From: Candidatus Cloacimonadota bacterium
GTDB lineage: Bacteria > Cloacimonadota > Cloacimonadia > Cloacimonadales > JAFGVF01
NCBI GenBank assembly: GCA_016938155.1
Contig: JAFGVF010000119.1
Span: forward strand, 1-20,903
Reading direction: 5' to 3'
DNA length: 20,903 nucleotides
Shown: piece by piece, positions 19,589 to 20,903 of the stretch
Numbering within the stretch: the stretch's first letter is position 1
Layout: each line of letters opens with the position of its first letter
Made by a program: the position numbers and the translations under genes
The notes under the pieces: generated by a model
The model's input: the letters and a program-made list of their open reading frames with translations, nothing else
What the model was told of the DNA's origin: nothing
The model's database searches: none

Positions 19589-20903
19589 ATGAAGATTGTT
19601 GAATGTGTACCGAATTTTAGTGAAGGACGGGATGAAGCAGTTTTAGCTAAGATTTCAGAAGCAATAAAAGCAGTGGATGGTGCAGTACTTTTAGATGTTG
19701 ATCCAGGTGCCGACACCAACAGAACTGTATTCACAATTGTCGGAGAACCGGCAGCTGTGAGTGAAGCAGCCTTTCAGGCTATAAAAAGAGCTTCCGAAAT
19801 TATAGATATGAGAAAGCATCACGGAGAGCATCCGCGTATGGGAGCAACAGATGTTTGTCCCTTTATTCCTGTTTCTGGAATGACTATGGATGAGTGTGTG
19901 GATTTATCTAAAGCCTTAGGCGAAAGAGTCGGTAAAGAACTGGATATCCCTGTGTATCTTTATGAATATTCAGCCTCCAAACCGGAATGGAAAAATCTTG
20001 CAGAAGTTAGAAAAGGTGAATATGAAGGGCTTGCTGATCGCGTTGGTAAACCTGAATGGAAACCGGATTACGGTCCTCATACTTTTAATGCTAAGTCAGG
20101 TGCAACAGCTATCTGTGCAAGAGAGTTCCTGATTGCCTACAATATCAATTTGAATACAAGAGATAAGAAAAAAGCTCATGAGTTAGCTCTGATGATCAGA
20201 GAAGCCGGTCGTCCCGCCAAAGACGATAACGGGAAAACACTGAAGGACGAAGAAGGTAATGCAGTAAAAATCCCGGGATTGTTCACTTATTGCAAAGCTG
20301 TGGGATGGTATATTGATGCCTATAATCGTGCTCAGATTTCAATAAATCTCACTAATTATAAAGTAACTCCTCCCCATATCGTACTTGAGAAAGTGCGTGA
20401 ACTTGCAGCAGAAATGAATATCCTTGTCACAGGTAGCGAGCTTGTCGGTTTGATTCCTAAAGATGCTATCATAATGGCAGGTAAATACTATTTGAATAAG
20501 CTTGGCGAAAGTGCCGGTATCCCTGAAAGAATGATTATTGAAACCGCAGTTCAGTCAATGGGACTTGAAGATTTGGGCAAGATTGACATTGATAAGAAGG
20601 TTATCGAGTATGCGATAAAACAAGAAGGAAAGCTGGTTGACATGACTGTCGAAGGATTCTGTGATGAACTTTCTTCTGACTCCCCTGCACCTGGTGGCGG
20701 TAGTGTTGCTGCATTATGTTCTTCCTTATCGGGTTCATTAACAGCTATGGTTGCCAACCTGACCATTAACAAAAAAGGATACGAAGATGCCTGGCAGGAA
20801 GCAATGGAACTTGCTGAAGCCGGTCAGAAAATAAAAGAGCTTTCACTGCAAGCCATTGACAAGGATACTAAAGTATTCTACGATATGATGAATGCAATGA
20901 AAC
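19589..20903 (+). CDS. ftcD: Fused glutamate formimidoyltransferase / formimidoyl-THF cyclodeaminase (3' end missing)
   Basis: The frame is open from ATG 19589 (after GGAGGAG) to the right edge: 438 codons with no stop. Residues 1 to about 300 form the formiminotransferase, which transfers the formimino group from formiminoglutamate (histidine degradation) to THF; MKIVECVPNFSEGRD (1-15), the tract RKHHGEHPRMGATDVCPF (75-92) with a candidate catalytic histidine at about H81, and GLFTYCKAVGWYID are family landmarks. From about 350 a second domain begins (VEGFCDELSSDSPAPGGGSVAALCSSLSG at 354-382), the start of formimidoyl-THF cyclodeaminase, which converts the product to methenyl-THF and ammonia. 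The fused order is that of animal FTCD and of some bacteria. The usual full length is about 540 residues, so roughly 100 lie beyond the window. Placement behind prfA-corC is unusual for a histidine-degradation gene. Confidence 0.95.
   Translation, partial: MKIVECVPNFSEGRDEAVLAKISEAIKAVDGAVLLDVDPGADTNRTVFTIVGEPAAVSEAAFQAIKRASEIIDMRKHHGEHPRMGATDVCPFIPVSGMTMDECVDLSKALGERVGKELDIPVYLYEYSASKPEWKNLAEVRKGEYEGLADRVGKPEWKPDYGPHTFNAKSGATAICAREFLIAYNINLNTRDKKKAHELALMIREAGRPAKDDNGKTLKDEEGNAVKIPGLFTYCKAVGWYIDAYNRAQISINLTNYKVTPPHIVLEKVRELAAEMNILVTGSELVGLIPKDAIIMAGKYYLNKLGESAGIPERMIIETAVQSMGLEDLGKIDIDKKVIEYAIKQEGKLVDMTVEGFCDELSSDSPAPGGGSVAALCSSLSGSLTAMVANLTINKKGYEDAWQEAMELAEAGQKIKELSLQAIDKDTKVFYDMMNAMK

Overview
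The window looks like a chromosomal segment of an anaerobic, amino-acid-using bacterium of roughly 40% GC. Two folate-linked amino-acid enzymes (split glycine dehydrogenase gcvPA/gcvPB, and a fused formiminotransferase-cyclodeaminase), short secreted beta-propeller and OB-fold proteins, RRM proteins with Gly/Arg-rich tails and an rpmE-DUF1385-prfA cluster would fit Cloacimonadota or a related FCB-group lineage. That placement is inference from gene content; no rRNA or other decisive phylogenetic marker was tested. I see no phage, transposase, CRISPR array, tRNA or rRNA.

Layout. 1-791 (minus): 5'-terminal part of a secreted beta-propeller gene that runs off the left edge. 1195-3998 (plus): gcvPA-gcvPB, translationally coupled and closed by a strong terminator. 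4018-4321: non-coding region with an inverted repeat, a GC hairpin and four tandem 11-bp units. 4322-4774 (minus): TPR-like conserved protein. 5174-6314 (plus): secreted two-OB-fold protein and a membrane-anchored protein with a Cys/Asp tail, then a terminator. 6437-9545 (plus): an overlapping operon of DUF2007-PyrE fusion, PdxA-methyltransferase fusion and RNase HII, followed by an orphan XdhC-like gene (9608-10369). 10427-11654 (minus): two nearly identical RRM cassettes, each with its own long leader and terminator. 11708-13326 (minus): Cys-rich DUF3795-type protein and an MFS transporter. 13484-13660 (minus): 58-residue zinc ribbon. 13661-14265: repeat- and hairpin-rich spacer. 14266-14700 (minus) and 14842-15708 (plus): divergent pair of a small membrane protein and a DUF3825-type protein. 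15996-20903 (plus): rpmE, then a tight DUF1385-prfA-CorC-ftcD run that leaves the right edge.

How the genes work together. gcvPA/gcvPB supply the decarboxylating subunits of glycine cleavage, and ftcD passes the histidine-derived formimino group to tetrahydrofolate, so both ends of the window feed one-carbon folate metabolism. PyrE and PdxA belong to pyrimidine and PLP biosynthesis; PLP is the cofactor of GcvP. The translation genes (rpmE, prfA), RNase HII and the RRM proteins are information-processing functions.

Most noteworthy: (1) the duplicated RRM cassettes, where a TTGAC element lies exactly the same distance (197 nt) from both start codons and the long leader is conserved; (2) two unusual fusions side by side in one operon, DUF2007-PyrE and PdxA-methyltransferase; (3) non-coding repeat structures at 4191-4297, 14014-14191 and 15743-15781.
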